The translations under genes were made by a program, and so were the position numbers. From an uncultured Clostridia bacterium (GTDB lineage Bacteria > Bacillota > Clostridia > UBA1381), in NCBI GenBank assembly GCA_934454745.1, contig CAKSGP010000106.1:1-5798 (forward strand): a stretch of DNA of 5,798 nt, written 5' to 3'. The notes beneath the pieces are model-generated. The model saw only the letters and a list, made by a program, of their open reading frames with translations, searched no databases and had not been told where the DNA came from. Shown here in pieces: positions 1 to 4,863 of this stretch. Position 1 is the stretch's first letter. Each line of letters begins with the position of its first letter.

Positions 1-566
1 CCGTAATGTTCGGAATAATCTGGGGATGTGCATCGCCCCTGACGGCGATTGAGCTCTTATGGATAAATCTTGTCACAGATTCTTTACCTGCTATTGCATT
101 AGGTCTTGATCCCCAGGATAAAGATATTATGAAACGTGCACCTATAAACCCAAAACAGGGTATATTCACAAGGCGGTTATGGGCAGAAATTACTCTTGAA
201 GGACTTATGATAGGTGCTTTGGCTCTCTTTGCCCACTCTGTCGGCTTATACATAACAAATAATTATACGGTTGCACGTACAATGGCATTTTTCGTTCTTG
301 CCGTGTCGCAATTAACACACGCATTTAATATGCGCTCAGTAGGTTCTGTTATAAAAGACGGATTATTTAAGAATAAATATCTTGTATTTTCATATATTGT
401 AGGTGTAGGATTACAGTTATTGCTAATATATTTTAAGCCTGCGGCTGACCTATTTAACATATGCAGACTTAACGCAATATGCCTTGTAATTTCCGTTACA
501 CTTGCGACAATGCCCTTTATACTTGTTGAGTTTCAAAAGCATTTAAATACACACTTTTCTAAATAA
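1..566 (+). CDS. P-type Ca2+-transporting ATPase, C-terminal part (5' end outside window)
   Basis: This is the last ~187 residues of a P2-type cation ATPase that pumps Ca2+ across the cytoplasmic membrane using ATP. The frame is open to the left edge, so the ATG at 6 is an internal Met. The key motif is NLVTDSLPAIALGLDP (from base 66), the M6 helix of Ca2+ ATPases. Its Asn, Thr and Asp match the calcium-ligand N-x2-T-D pattern known from SERCA. The following loop (KRAPINPKQGIFTRR) and the later hydrophobic stretches fit the Cation_ATPase_C domain (M7-M10); the M8 region reads AVSQLTHAFNMRS. The protein ends in a short polar tail, HLNTHFSK. The phosphorylation (DKTGT) and nucleotide-binding domains would lie upstream and cannot be seen. 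Family assignment is firm; the choice of Ca2+ over another P2 substrate rests on the M6 motif and is likely. A stem-loop follows 20 bases after the stop. Confidence 0.93.
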   Translation, partial: VMFGIIWGCASPLTAIELLWINLVTDSLPAIALGLDPQDKDIMKRAPINPKQGIFTRRLWAEITLEGLMIGALALFAHSVGLYITNNYTVARTMAFFVLAVSQLTHAFNMRSVGSVIKDGLFKNKYLVFSYIVGVGLQLLLIYFKPAADLFNICRLNAICLVISVTLATMPFILVEFQKHLNTHFSK

Positions 567-585
567 ATATAATATGTTAGACATA

Positions 586-628
586 TTTTACAACCGCAAA
601 CGCAAAAACACAGTTTGCGGTTGTGAAA
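586..628 (+). terminator. Stem-loop after the Ca2+ ATPase gene, probable terminator
   Basis: A perfect 11-bp stem pairs CAACCGCAAAC (591-601) with GTTTGCGGTTG (613-623) around an 11-base loop. A/T pairs and one G-T wobble extend it out to 586/628. It lies 20 bases past the ATPase stop codon. The right arm is followed by TGAAAATT and not a clean T-run, so termination may be weak. Position and stem strength make a terminator the simplest reading. Confidence 0.6.
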
Positions 629-653
629 ATTCAACATTCTGCATCTTTTTCAC

Positions 654-715
654 AAAAAAGTGTTGACAAATCTCACTCCGTTTTCCGTTTGTAAATACTT
701 GTCACAAACTTTTTT
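654..715. other. Imperfect inverted repeat in AT-rich spacer
   Basis: AAAAAAGT (654-661) is complementary to ACTTTTTT (708-715), and TGACA (664-668) to TGTCA (700-704), leaving a ~31-base loop. In the + strand the right arm ends in six T residues, as in a terminator, but the loop is long and the stem is mostly A/T. It could be a second terminator, a protein-binding site, or chance in AT-rich DNA. The rest of the 567-790 spacer is AT-rich with no gene that I can see. Confidence 0.25.
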
Positions 716-790
716 ACCAAATTCGCATTATTTTCTTAATATTGATATTTTATATCTTTTTGATAATTATAATAATTTTAAAAAAATGTC

Positions 791-819
791 TTGACATTTA
801 CCTCAAAATAGTGTATACT
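791..819 (+). promoter_or_regulatory. Sigma-A promoter of the tRNA-Asp gene
   Basis: TTGACA (791-796, perfect -35) and TATACT (814-819, 5 of 6 matches to the -10) are separated by 17 bases. The expected start near 826 leaves a leader of about 10 bases before the mature tRNA. This is the strongest promoter in the window, as expected for a stable RNA gene. Confidence 0.88.
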
Positions 820-835
820 GTTAACGTTGCAGAAT

Positions 836-912
836 GGTCCGGTAGTTCAGTTGGTTAGAACGCTAGCCTGTCACGCTAGAGGTCGTGAGTTCGAGCCTCA
901 TCCGGATCGCCA
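836..912 (+). tRNA. tRNA-Asp (anticodon GUC)
   Basis: The full cloverleaf can be folded by eye. The acceptor GGTCCGG (836-842) pairs with CCGGATC (902-908) with one G-T wobble. The anticodon stem CTAGC/GCTAG (863-867/875-879) holds the loop CTGTCAC with anticodon GTC at 870-872. The T arm is GTGAG-TTCGAGC-CTCAT (885-901). Discriminator G909 is followed by a genome-encoded CCA (910-912). G73 and the GUC anticodon are aspartate identity elements. The gene has its own promoter and terminator, so it appears monocistronic. Confidence 0.97.
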
Positions 913-940
913 AGCTCCGCATTTGCGGAGCTTTTGTGTT
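913..940 (+). terminator. Rho-independent terminator of the tRNA-Asp gene
   Basis: AGCTCCGC (913-920) and GCGGAGCT (925-932) form an 8-bp GC-rich stem with the tetraloop ATTT, followed by TTTTGTGTT. It begins immediately after the encoded CCA, so the primary transcript needs little 3' trimming. Confidence 0.88.
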
Positions 941-973
941 ATATTAAATTGGACCGACTCAAAAGGTTGGAAT

Positions 974-978
974 GGAGG
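974..978 (+). promoter_or_regulatory. Ribosome binding site that fixes a GTG start
   Basis: GGAGG is followed by 5 bases (TTATT) and GTG at 984. The in-frame ATG at 972 overlaps this site and has no site of its own, so translation most likely begins at 984. Confidence 0.75.
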
Positions 979-983
979 TTATT

Positions 984-1202
984 GTGAGTGATGAAATCAA
1001 GAATGCACTGAAGGTGCTTAATGAGAATAACTACATAGCAATACCTATATCTAAAGGGCAGATTTTCCTGTGTAATCAATGTAATCAGAATGAAAGCGAA
1101 TGTCGGTACAGCACCTTAGGCTACACCTGTTCAAACCTTATTTGCCTTAACAATATTATTAAAGAACAGCTTGATATTGATTCAATATTAAAAGAGGAAT
1201 AG
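984..1202 (+). CDS. 72-aa cysteine-rich protein of unknown function
   Basis: I do not recognise this protein. With the GTG start it is 72 aa: a polar, probably helical N-terminus (MSDEIKNALKVLNENN), a short hydrophobic strand (YIAIPISKGQIFL), and then five cysteines at residues 30, 33, 40, 49 and 54 (pattern C-x2-C-x6-C-x8-C-x4-C). A charged tail ends in LKEE. The spacing could bind zinc or another metal, which is inference; there is no signal peptide or membrane segment, so it is probably cytoplasmic. It follows the tRNA-Asp terminator by about 45 bases and I see no convincing promoter of its own. A truncated second copy lies at 2288-2462. That copy keeps every cysteine, and three of its four changes inside the shared reading frame are silent, suggesting the sequence was under selection as a protein. 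Confidence 0.7.
   Translation: MSDEIKNALKVLNENNYIAIPISKGQIFLCNQCNQNESECRYSTLGYTCSNLICLNNIIKEQLDIDSILKEE
1007..1171 (+). repeat. Direct repeat, upstream copy (cysteine-rich gene segment)
   Basis: This 165-base segment of the cysteine-rich gene recurs at 2288-2452, offset 1281 bases. There are five differences: one at 1012, next to the left edge, and four within the coding part. The match ends sharply at both sides. Confidence 0.95.
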
Positions 1203-1209
1203 GCTGTAA

Positions 1210-1449
1210 AAAATCGGACGGGCTATTGATATAAATTCGCAACAAAACCCGTATGTTTACTCAAATGGTAAGGATGCTCACGAAAATGCACACGAATTCT
1301 GGAGCAGTGACGTTTCAAAGTGGTACCGTGAGATTGAGGGCATCATTTATCGGAAACGACACAGAAATATACCATATATTCAAAAATAAGGCTGGACTTG
1401 GGGCGGAGATTGGTCCTCAGGAAAGGACTATCAGCGTTTTGAGAAATAG
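1210..1449 (+). pseudogene. Remnant of an M15-family D-Ala-D-Ala carboxypeptidase, truncated and frameshifted
   Basis: Read in the frame of 1222, the sequence begins IGRAIDINSQQNPYVYSNG, the core of the M15 zinc peptidases that trim peptidoglycan stem peptides (family motif H-x-x-G-x-A-x-DIN-P-x-x-NPYV). It ends with GWTWGGDWSSGKDYQRFEK and a TAG at 1447, the usual C-terminal motif. Between them the reading frame must shift twice: one extra base at about 1351 gives GNDTEIYHIFKNK, and one missing base in the A-run near 1388 restores the first frame. Without the shifts a TAA stops the frame at 1387. The N-terminus, including the first zinc-binding His, is absent, and the last zinc ligand (usually His in DYxHF) is Arg. 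It cannot be an active enzyme. The left edge lies within about 8 bases of the preceding stop codon. The family call rests on two motif blocks and is fairly secure. Confidence 0.82.
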
Positions 1450-1485
1450 TAAAAAGTTAAATAGTGTTGAGTAGTCTTTATTATA

Positions 1486-1527
1486 TTGTCTTATTTTTGT
1501 TAGTGTGATAAAATTTAACCATATAAT
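1486..1527 (+). promoter_or_regulatory. Candidate promoter(s) for histidine phosphatase copy A
   Basis: Two overlapping possibilities are visible. TTGTCT (1486-1491), a 17-base spacer and TAAAAT (1509-1514) carry the extended -10 TG at 1506-1507. Alternatively TTGTTA (1497-1502), a long 19-base spacer and a perfect TATAAT (1522-1527) would start transcription near 1534. The region is very AT-rich, so chance matches are possible. This segment has no counterpart in front of copy B. Confidence 0.45.
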
Positions 1528-1552
1528 AAACTACTGTGCATCTGAAATTGTG

Positions 1553-1557
1553 AGGAG
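1553..1557 (+). promoter_or_regulatory. Ribosome binding site deciding a TTG start (copy A)
   Basis: AGGAG directly abuts the ATG at 1558, leaving no spacer, but lies 9 bases before TTG at 1567. Starting at TTG gives MKLFYIRHG, the normal N-terminus of the family. The same arrangement precedes copy B (AAAGGAG at 2469-2475, TTG at 2485). Confidence 0.75.
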
Positions 1558-1566
1558 ATGATTTCT

Positions 1567-2292
1567 TTGAAGCTGTTTTATATAAGACATGGAAACCCAA
1601 TATATGATCCCGATTCACTTACACCGTTAGGTAAAAGACAAGCAGAGGCTGTAGCCAAACGCGTAGCTATGTTGGGTGTTGACAAAATATATTCCTCCAC
1701 ATCAAACAGGGCCTATGAAACTGCCCTTCCTCTTTCGGAGATTACCCAAAAAGAAATTACAAAGGTTGAATTTTTGAAAGAGAGCGTTGCAGGGGAATAC
1801 TTTGCTATTCCAGATGCTGAAGGTAAATATCAATTTGCAATTTATATTCCCGAAATACGTCAAATCCTTGTAAGCAATGAGGTATTCCAGTTGGGATATA
1901 AATGGTATAATTATCCTGAATTTAAAAACTATAAGTTTAAAGAGGGTATAGAATTTTTTGATAAAAATATTGATGAATTTATGTCCACCTTGGGCTATAA
2001 ACACAACAGAACAAATCATTCCTATAGTGCAATAAGAGAAAATAAAGACAAAATTGCAATATTTGCCCACGAGGGAGTTGGAAAAGTTTTTTTAAGTTCA
2101 ATATTAGATATTCCATATCCCATTTTTTCATCACATTTTGCAATACCGCACACAGGTATGACCATTATCGAATTTGACGATTTGGGAGATAACATTATAC
2201 CTCGTATAACCAGTCTTTCAAACGATGCTCATTTGTACAAAGAAGGACTGCCGTTAACATTTGTACAAAGAAGGACTGCCGTTAACAACTGA
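1567..2292 (+). CDS. Histidine phosphatase family protein, copy A (241 aa)
   Basis: This is a member of the histidine phosphatase (phosphoglycerate-mutase-like) superfamily, cytosolic enzymes that remove or transfer phosphate through a phospho-histidine. The start carries the RHG motif (residues 7-9, catalytic His8), then LTPLGKRQA and YSSTSNRAYETA with the second phosphate-binding Arg48. The late motif IAIFAHEGVG holds the second His (His168). ESVAGEYF is a candidate region for the acid residue. The substrate cannot be predicted. A start at TTG 1567 is preferred to ATG 1558 because of ribosome-site spacing. The C-terminus is odd: after LYKEGLPLT the frame runs into a second copy of a 28-base repeat in a different phase (FVQRRTAV). 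It then stops at a TGA supplied by the inserted cysteine-rich gene fragment. Catalytic motifs are intact, so it is probably functional. No terminator lies between it and copy B. Confidence 0.9.
   Translation: MKLFYIRHGNPIYDPDSLTPLGKRQAEAVAKRVAMLGVDKIYSSTSNRAYETALPLSEITQKEITKVEFLKESVAGEYFAIPDAEGKYQFAIYIPEIRQILVSNEVFQLGYKWYNYPEFKNYKFKEGIEFFDKNIDEFMSTLGYKHNRTNHSYSAIRENKDKIAIFAHEGVGKVFLSSILDIPYPIFSSHFAIPHTGMTIIEFDDLGDNIIPRITSLSNDAHLYKEGLPLTFVQRRTAVNN
2231..2286 (+). repeat. 28-bp tandem repeat, two exact units, at the end of copy A
   Basis: Units 2231-2258 and 2259-2286 are identical. Each begins ATTTGTACAAAG and ends GCCGTTAAC. Because 28 is not a multiple of three, the second unit is read in another frame (first HLYKEGLPLT, then FVQRRTAV). 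Confidence 0.97.
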
Positions 2293-2462
2293 CGGTGCTT
2301 AATGAGAATAACTACATAGCAATACCGATATCTAAAGGGCAGATTTTCCTGTGTAATCAATGTAATCAGAATGAAAGCGAGTGTCAGTACAGCACCTTAG
2401 GCTACACCTGTTCAAACCTCATTTGCCTTAACAATATTATTAAAGAACAGCTGTGCATCTAA
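2288..2462 (+). pseudogene. Truncated second copy of the cysteine-rich gene
   Basis: Bases 2288-2452 repeat 1007-1171. The copy lacks the ribosome site and first ten codons, and its last ten codons are replaced. It is fused at CT (2451-2452) to the leader of phosphatase copy B, which supplies the end CI and a TAA at 2460. From a possible GTG at 2295 it could encode 55 aa with all five cysteines of the shared region, but no ribosome site precedes it. Differences from the intact gene inside the frame are three silent changes and one Arg-to-Gln (R41). It is most likely a non-coding remnant that also gives copy A its stop codon. Confidence 0.85.
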
Positions 2463-2484
2463 AATTGTAAAGGAGATGATTTCT

Positions 2485-3186
2485 TTGAAGCTGTTTTATA
2501 TAAGACATGGAAACCCAATATATGATCCCGATTCACTTACACCGTTAGGTAAAAGACAAGCAGAGGCTGTAGCCAAACGCGTAGCTATGTTGGGTGTTGA
2601 CAAAATATATTCCTCCACATCAAACAGGGCCTATGAAACTGCCCTTCCTCTTTCGGAGATTACCCAAAAAGAAATTACAAAGGTTGAATTTTTGAAAGAG
2701 AGCGTTGCAGGGGAATACTTTGCTATTCCAGATGCTGAAGGTAAATATCAATTTGCAATTTATATTCCCGAAATACGTCAAATCCTTGTAAGCAATGAGG
2801 TATTCCAGTTGGGATATAAATGGTATAATTATCCTGAATTTAAAAACTATAAGTTTAAAGAGGGTATAGAATTTTTTGATAAAAATATTGATGAATTTAT
2901 GTCCACCTTGGGCTATAAACACAACAGAACAAATCATTCCTATAGTGCAATAAGAGAAAATAAAGACAAAATTGCAATATTTGCCCACGAGGGAGTTGGA
3001 AAAGTTTTTTTAAGTTCATTATTAGATATTCCATACCCCGTTTTTTCATCACATTTTGCACTACCGCAAACAGGTATGACCGTTATCGAATTTGACGATT
3101 TGGGAGATAACATTATACCTCGTATAACCAGCCTTTCAAACGATGCTCATTTGTACAAAGAAGGACTGCCGTTAACATCTGTATAA
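2485..3186 (+). CDS. Histidine phosphatase family protein, copy B (233 aa)
   Basis: A paralogue of copy A with the same catalytic set: RHG at residues 7-9, Arg48 in SSTSNRAYETA, and FAHEG with His168. The protein is identical to copy A through KVFLSS (up to residue 178). After that it differs by I-to-L, I-to-V, I-to-L, H-to-Q and I-to-V changes, all mild, which leaves the fold plausible. It ends LYKEGLPLTSV: in the second 28-base unit the CAA of copy A is TAA (3184-3186), giving a C-terminus eight residues shorter. The start is TTG at 2485 behind AAAGGAG, for the same reason as in copy A. It has no visible promoter of its own, because the segment holding the promoter candidates of copy A is absent here. 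It probably depends on transcription through copy A. Both copies may be active; redundancy and substrate are unknown. Confidence 0.9.
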   Translation: MKLFYIRHGNPIYDPDSLTPLGKRQAEAVAKRVAMLGVDKIYSSTSNRAYETALPLSEITQKEITKVEFLKESVAGEYFAIPDAEGKYQFAIYIPEIRQILVSNEVFQLGYKWYNYPEFKNYKFKEGIEFFDKNIDEFMSTLGYKHNRTNHSYSAIRENKDKIAIFAHEGVGKVFLSSLLDIPYPVFSSHFALPQTGMTVIEFDDLGDNIIPRITSLSNDAHLYKEGLPLTSV

Positions 3187-3204
3187 AGAAGGACTGCCGT
3201 TAAT
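3149..3204 (+). repeat. 28-bp tandem repeat at the end of copy B, second unit degenerate
   Basis: The first unit (3149-3176) is identical to those in copy A. The second (3177-3204) differs at 3179, 3184 and 3204. The change at 3184 creates the stop codon of copy B. Presence in both copies suggests the tandem repeat arose before the gene was duplicated, or spread between the copies by conversion. Confidence 0.93.
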
Positions 3205-3228
3205 ATAAATAAAAATGAGTGATATAAA

Positions 3229-3271
3229 CGACCCCCAAAGGTTAGACCAAAAATCTAACGATTGGGGGTCG
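3229..3271. terminator. Bidirectional terminator between convergent genes
   Basis: CGACCCCCAA (3229-3238) pairs with TTGGGGGTCG (3262-3271), and after a 2x2 internal loop GTTAGA (3241-3246) pairs with TCTAAC (3254-3259) around the loop CCAAAAA. It lies 42 bases past the stop of phosphatase copy B and 14 bases past the stop of the convergent anti-sigma gene. It is T-rich on the minus-strand exit (TTTATATCAC) and moderately so on the plus side (ATTTATACAT). It probably ends both transcripts. Confidence 0.85.
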
Positions 3272-3285
3272 ATTTATACATCCTT

Positions 3286-4209
3286 TTAGTTGTAAGTTAA
3301 TCTGAATACTATTCCGTCACCAGAGCTGTATCTGATATCGCAGTCATACTCTATGCCCTTACTCTCCAGTCTTTCAATAAACGCATAGAAATTCTCACGG
3401 GGAGTCATATAATAACCGCTTCCATACTTAATGCCCATTTCGCTCATTGTGCTGACAACAGCACCCATATCATTGCTTTCTACGTGCAAATAATCCGACA
3501 TAGGACTTTTAAACTCATGACTGCGGTCCAACTCGTAATACCTGTAAGCTGTCTTTGAGCCTTCTTCTTTTATTGAATAGCTGTCAACAACAGTTGTAGG
3601 CTCCGGAGAAGGAGCTTGTGTTGCAACAGGTTCCTGTGTCGTCTTTACAGGAGCAGGAGCCTCAGTCGGCGATGGCTTTACCGACGGTGCCAGCCTTACT
3701 GTCGATTCTGATTTCTCTGTTTCCTGCGGTTTTGGCGTTGAATCTTCTGCGGACTCGGTTTCAGATTTCGGCTGTCCTTTTACCTCAATTGCTTTATCCG
3801 TATCCGCAACTATGGGAGCTTCCTCAGGTTTTTGCGTTGATACAACGGTTTCTTTAATCACTCCGTCTGTATCTGCATTTTCTATATTGTCCTTTATATA
3901 TCCGTTATTGATACCAACGGCAAGACCAACGGCAAGACACGCCGCAACTGTTGAGAGAACTCTGAAGTTCCATCTGATTTTAACAGGCCGTGCCGATTCA
4001 GCATCAAGTTTCGCATTTACCTTATCAATAAGCGTATCAGGAGCTTTTGGTAACGGAATTGACGCAGAAATGCTTATTATTGATTTAAAAAACTCATATT
4101 CTTTGCGGCAGGTTTCGCATTCTGAAATATGGTTTTCCATTTCAATCCGCTGCTCGTCGCTAAGCGATTCATAATTATCAAGCAGATTGCAAAAATCTGA
4201 GCAAATCAT
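3286..4209 (-). CDS. Membrane-anchored zinc-finger anti-sigma factor (307 aa)
   Basis: Anti-sigma factors of this type hold an ECF sigma factor at the membrane until a signal releases it. The N-terminal domain carries the zinc anti-sigma (zf-HC2) motif H27-x3-C31-x2-C34, with Cys3 and Cys7 before it as possible further ligands. One membrane helix lies at about residues 82-100 (VLSTVAACLAVGLAVGI), giving a cytoplasmic N-terminus and an outside C-terminus. Residues ~120-208 are a Pro/Thr/Ser/Glu-rich linker with PSPTEAPAP- and PSPEPTT-like runs, probably spanning the cell wall. Residues ~209-307 form a compact Tyr-rich domain (RYYELD, MSEMGIKYGSGYYMTP, FYAFIERLESKGIEYD) that I cannot assign; it is the likely sensor. 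The start ATG is 7 bases after AAGGAGG (4217-4223). It follows the sigma gene by 48 bases, so the two are surely an operon. Confidence 0.9.
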   Translation of the reverse strand: MICSDFCNLLDNYESLSDEQRIEMENHISECETCRKEYEFFKSIISISASIPLPKAPDTLIDKVNAKLDAESARPVKIRWNFRVLSTVAACLAVGLAVGINNGYIKDNIENADTDGVIKETVVSTQKPEEAPIVADTDKAIEVKGQPKSETESAEDSTPKPQETEKSESTVRLAPSVKPSPTEAPAPVKTTQEPVATQAPSPEPTTVVDSYSIKEEGSKTAYRYYELDRSHEFKSPMSDYLHVESNDMGAVVSTMSEMGIKYGSGYYMTPRENFYAFIERLESKGIEYDCDIRYSSGDGIVFRLTYN

Positions 4210-4257
4210 TGTAATTCCTCCTTCCCCTTTACTTACTACAATCTTTTAGACGATTAT

Positions 4258-4830
4258 TTATTTGAAAAGTTCCCATTTATGGGATAAATTTTTACGTAAT
4301 GCCAATCTTGCCCTGTTTAGCCTTGATTTTACAGTTCCCACAGGGATTTTCAATATTGCCGAAATCTCCTCATAGGAAAGCTCCTGCATATCCGAAAGCA
4401 CGATTACCTCTTTGTATTCAGGCTTTAAGGCATTTATTCCGTCCCGTACCAGTGCCTGAGTTTCGCTCATCTCTATACGTTCCTCAGGTGTAGGTTCTTC
4501 TGATTTGAGTTCGCGGATTTGTGAGTCCTCCGAATCCTCAAAGTCAATGCTTGTTACATTGGAATGTTTTTGGCGTTTACGCAAAATATCATTGCACGCG
4601 TTACGGCATATTACATACAGCCAGGTTGTAAAAGCAGACTGTCCCTTGAATGAGGAAATTGACTTGTATGCTTTTATAAACGTTTCCTGGACTGCATCTT
4701 CTGCGTCCTGATAATCGGAGAGTATATTATATGCCATACCAAACATTATATTCTGATATTTTTCCATAATCTTTGTAAATGCTTCACGGTCACCGTGTTT
4801 GCATCTCTCTAAAAGCTCATTATCTGTCAA
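4258..4830 (-). CDS. ECF-type RNA polymerase sigma factor (190 aa)
   Basis: This protein directs RNA polymerase to a dedicated promoter set and is likely controlled by the anti-sigma factor encoded next to it. Region 2 spans about residues 18-88: YQDAEDAVQETFIKAY (2.2, core binding) and FTTWLYVICRNACNDILRKRQ-like 2.3-2.4 sequence for the -10 element. An acidic linker (DFEDSEDSQIRELKSEE) leads to region 4 (about 125-182), with a helix-turn-helix LSYEEISAILKIPVGTVKSRLNRAR for the -35. There is no region 1 or 3, and 190 aa is the normal ECF length. The start is TTG at 4828-4830, four bases after GGGGGGTGA (4835-4843); no in-frame ATG lies nearby. It begins 33 bases after the aroC stop. SigW-like by general appearance; its target genes are unknown. 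Confidence 0.95.
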   Translation of the reverse strand: MTDNELLERCKHGDREAFTKIMEKYQNIMFGMAYNILSDYQDAEDAVQETFIKAYKSISSFKGQSAFTTWLYVICRNACNDILRKRQKHSNVTSIDFEDSEDSQIRELKSEEPTPEERIEMSETQALVRDGINALKPEYKEVIVLSDMQELSYEEISAILKIPVGTVKSRLNRARLALRKNLSHKWELFK

Positions 4831-4834
4831 TCCC

Positions 4835-4843
4835 TCACCCCCC
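4835..4843 (-). promoter_or_regulatory. G-rich ribosome binding site for the TTG-started sigma gene
   Basis: On the minus strand GGGGGGTGA precedes TTG by four bases. It is an imperfect match to AGGAGGTGA. Paired with a weak TTG codon, it suggests modest translation of the sigma factor compared with the anti-sigma gene (AAGGAGG, ATG). Confidence 0.6.
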
Positions 4844-4863
4844 TCATTTGTATTTAGTATTGC

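Larger units (their letters stand above)
1534..2286 (+). repeat. Long direct repeat, copy A (histidine phosphatase unit)
   Basis: This ~753-base unit recurs at 2451-3204, offset 917-918 bases. By eye, 1553-2100 is identical to 2471-3018 (548 bases). There are seven substitutions at 2101-2214, none at 2215-2258, and three in the second 28-base repeat unit. Upstream, 1541-1552 shows two substitutions and a one-base indel. Confidence 0.97.
2451..3204 (+). repeat. Long direct repeat, copy B (histidine phosphatase unit)
   Basis: This is the second occurrence of the unit at 1534-2286. Its left end joins the cysteine-rich gene fragment directly. The 362 bases that lie between the two modules in the upstream arrangement (1172-1533, holding the peptidase remnant and the promoter candidates) are missing here. 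Past its right end it runs into unrelated sequence and the terminator. Confidence 0.96.

Noticed and set aside
663..699. TTGACA with a downstream AATACT-like box as a promoter
   Set aside because: The spacing is over 20 bases. The consensus promoter at 791-819 explains tRNA transcription better.
885..912. Phage or integrative-element attachment site at the tRNA-Asp 3' end
   Set aside because: I searched the window by eye for a second copy of the TTCGAGCCTCATCCGG segment and found none, and no integrase is present.
1253..1474. 73-aa open frame starting MFTQMVRMLTKMHTNSG
   Set aside because: It covers the M15 peptidase remnant in a frame that gives family-like sequence only between the two shift points. 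It has no ribosome site and is a by-product of decay.
1558..1560. ATG as start of phosphatase copy A (and 2476 for copy B)
   Set aside because: It abuts GGAG with no spacing. TTG nine bases later has correct spacing and yields the family's usual MKLFYIRHG start.
1702..2070. 122-aa antisense open frame, repeated exactly at 2620-2988
   Set aside because: It mirrors the conserved phosphatase gene on the other strand. The exact repetition follows from the identical tract and is not evidence of coding.
2232..2241. Palindrome TTTGTACAAA as an operator or element end
   Set aside because: It lies within the coding repeat (His-Leu-Tyr-Lys codons), has no flanking duplication, and its recurrence is explained by the tandem and gene duplications.
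2231..2286. CRISPR-like repeats
   Set aside because: The 28-bp units are directly abutting with no spacers, only two per site, and lie inside coding sequence.
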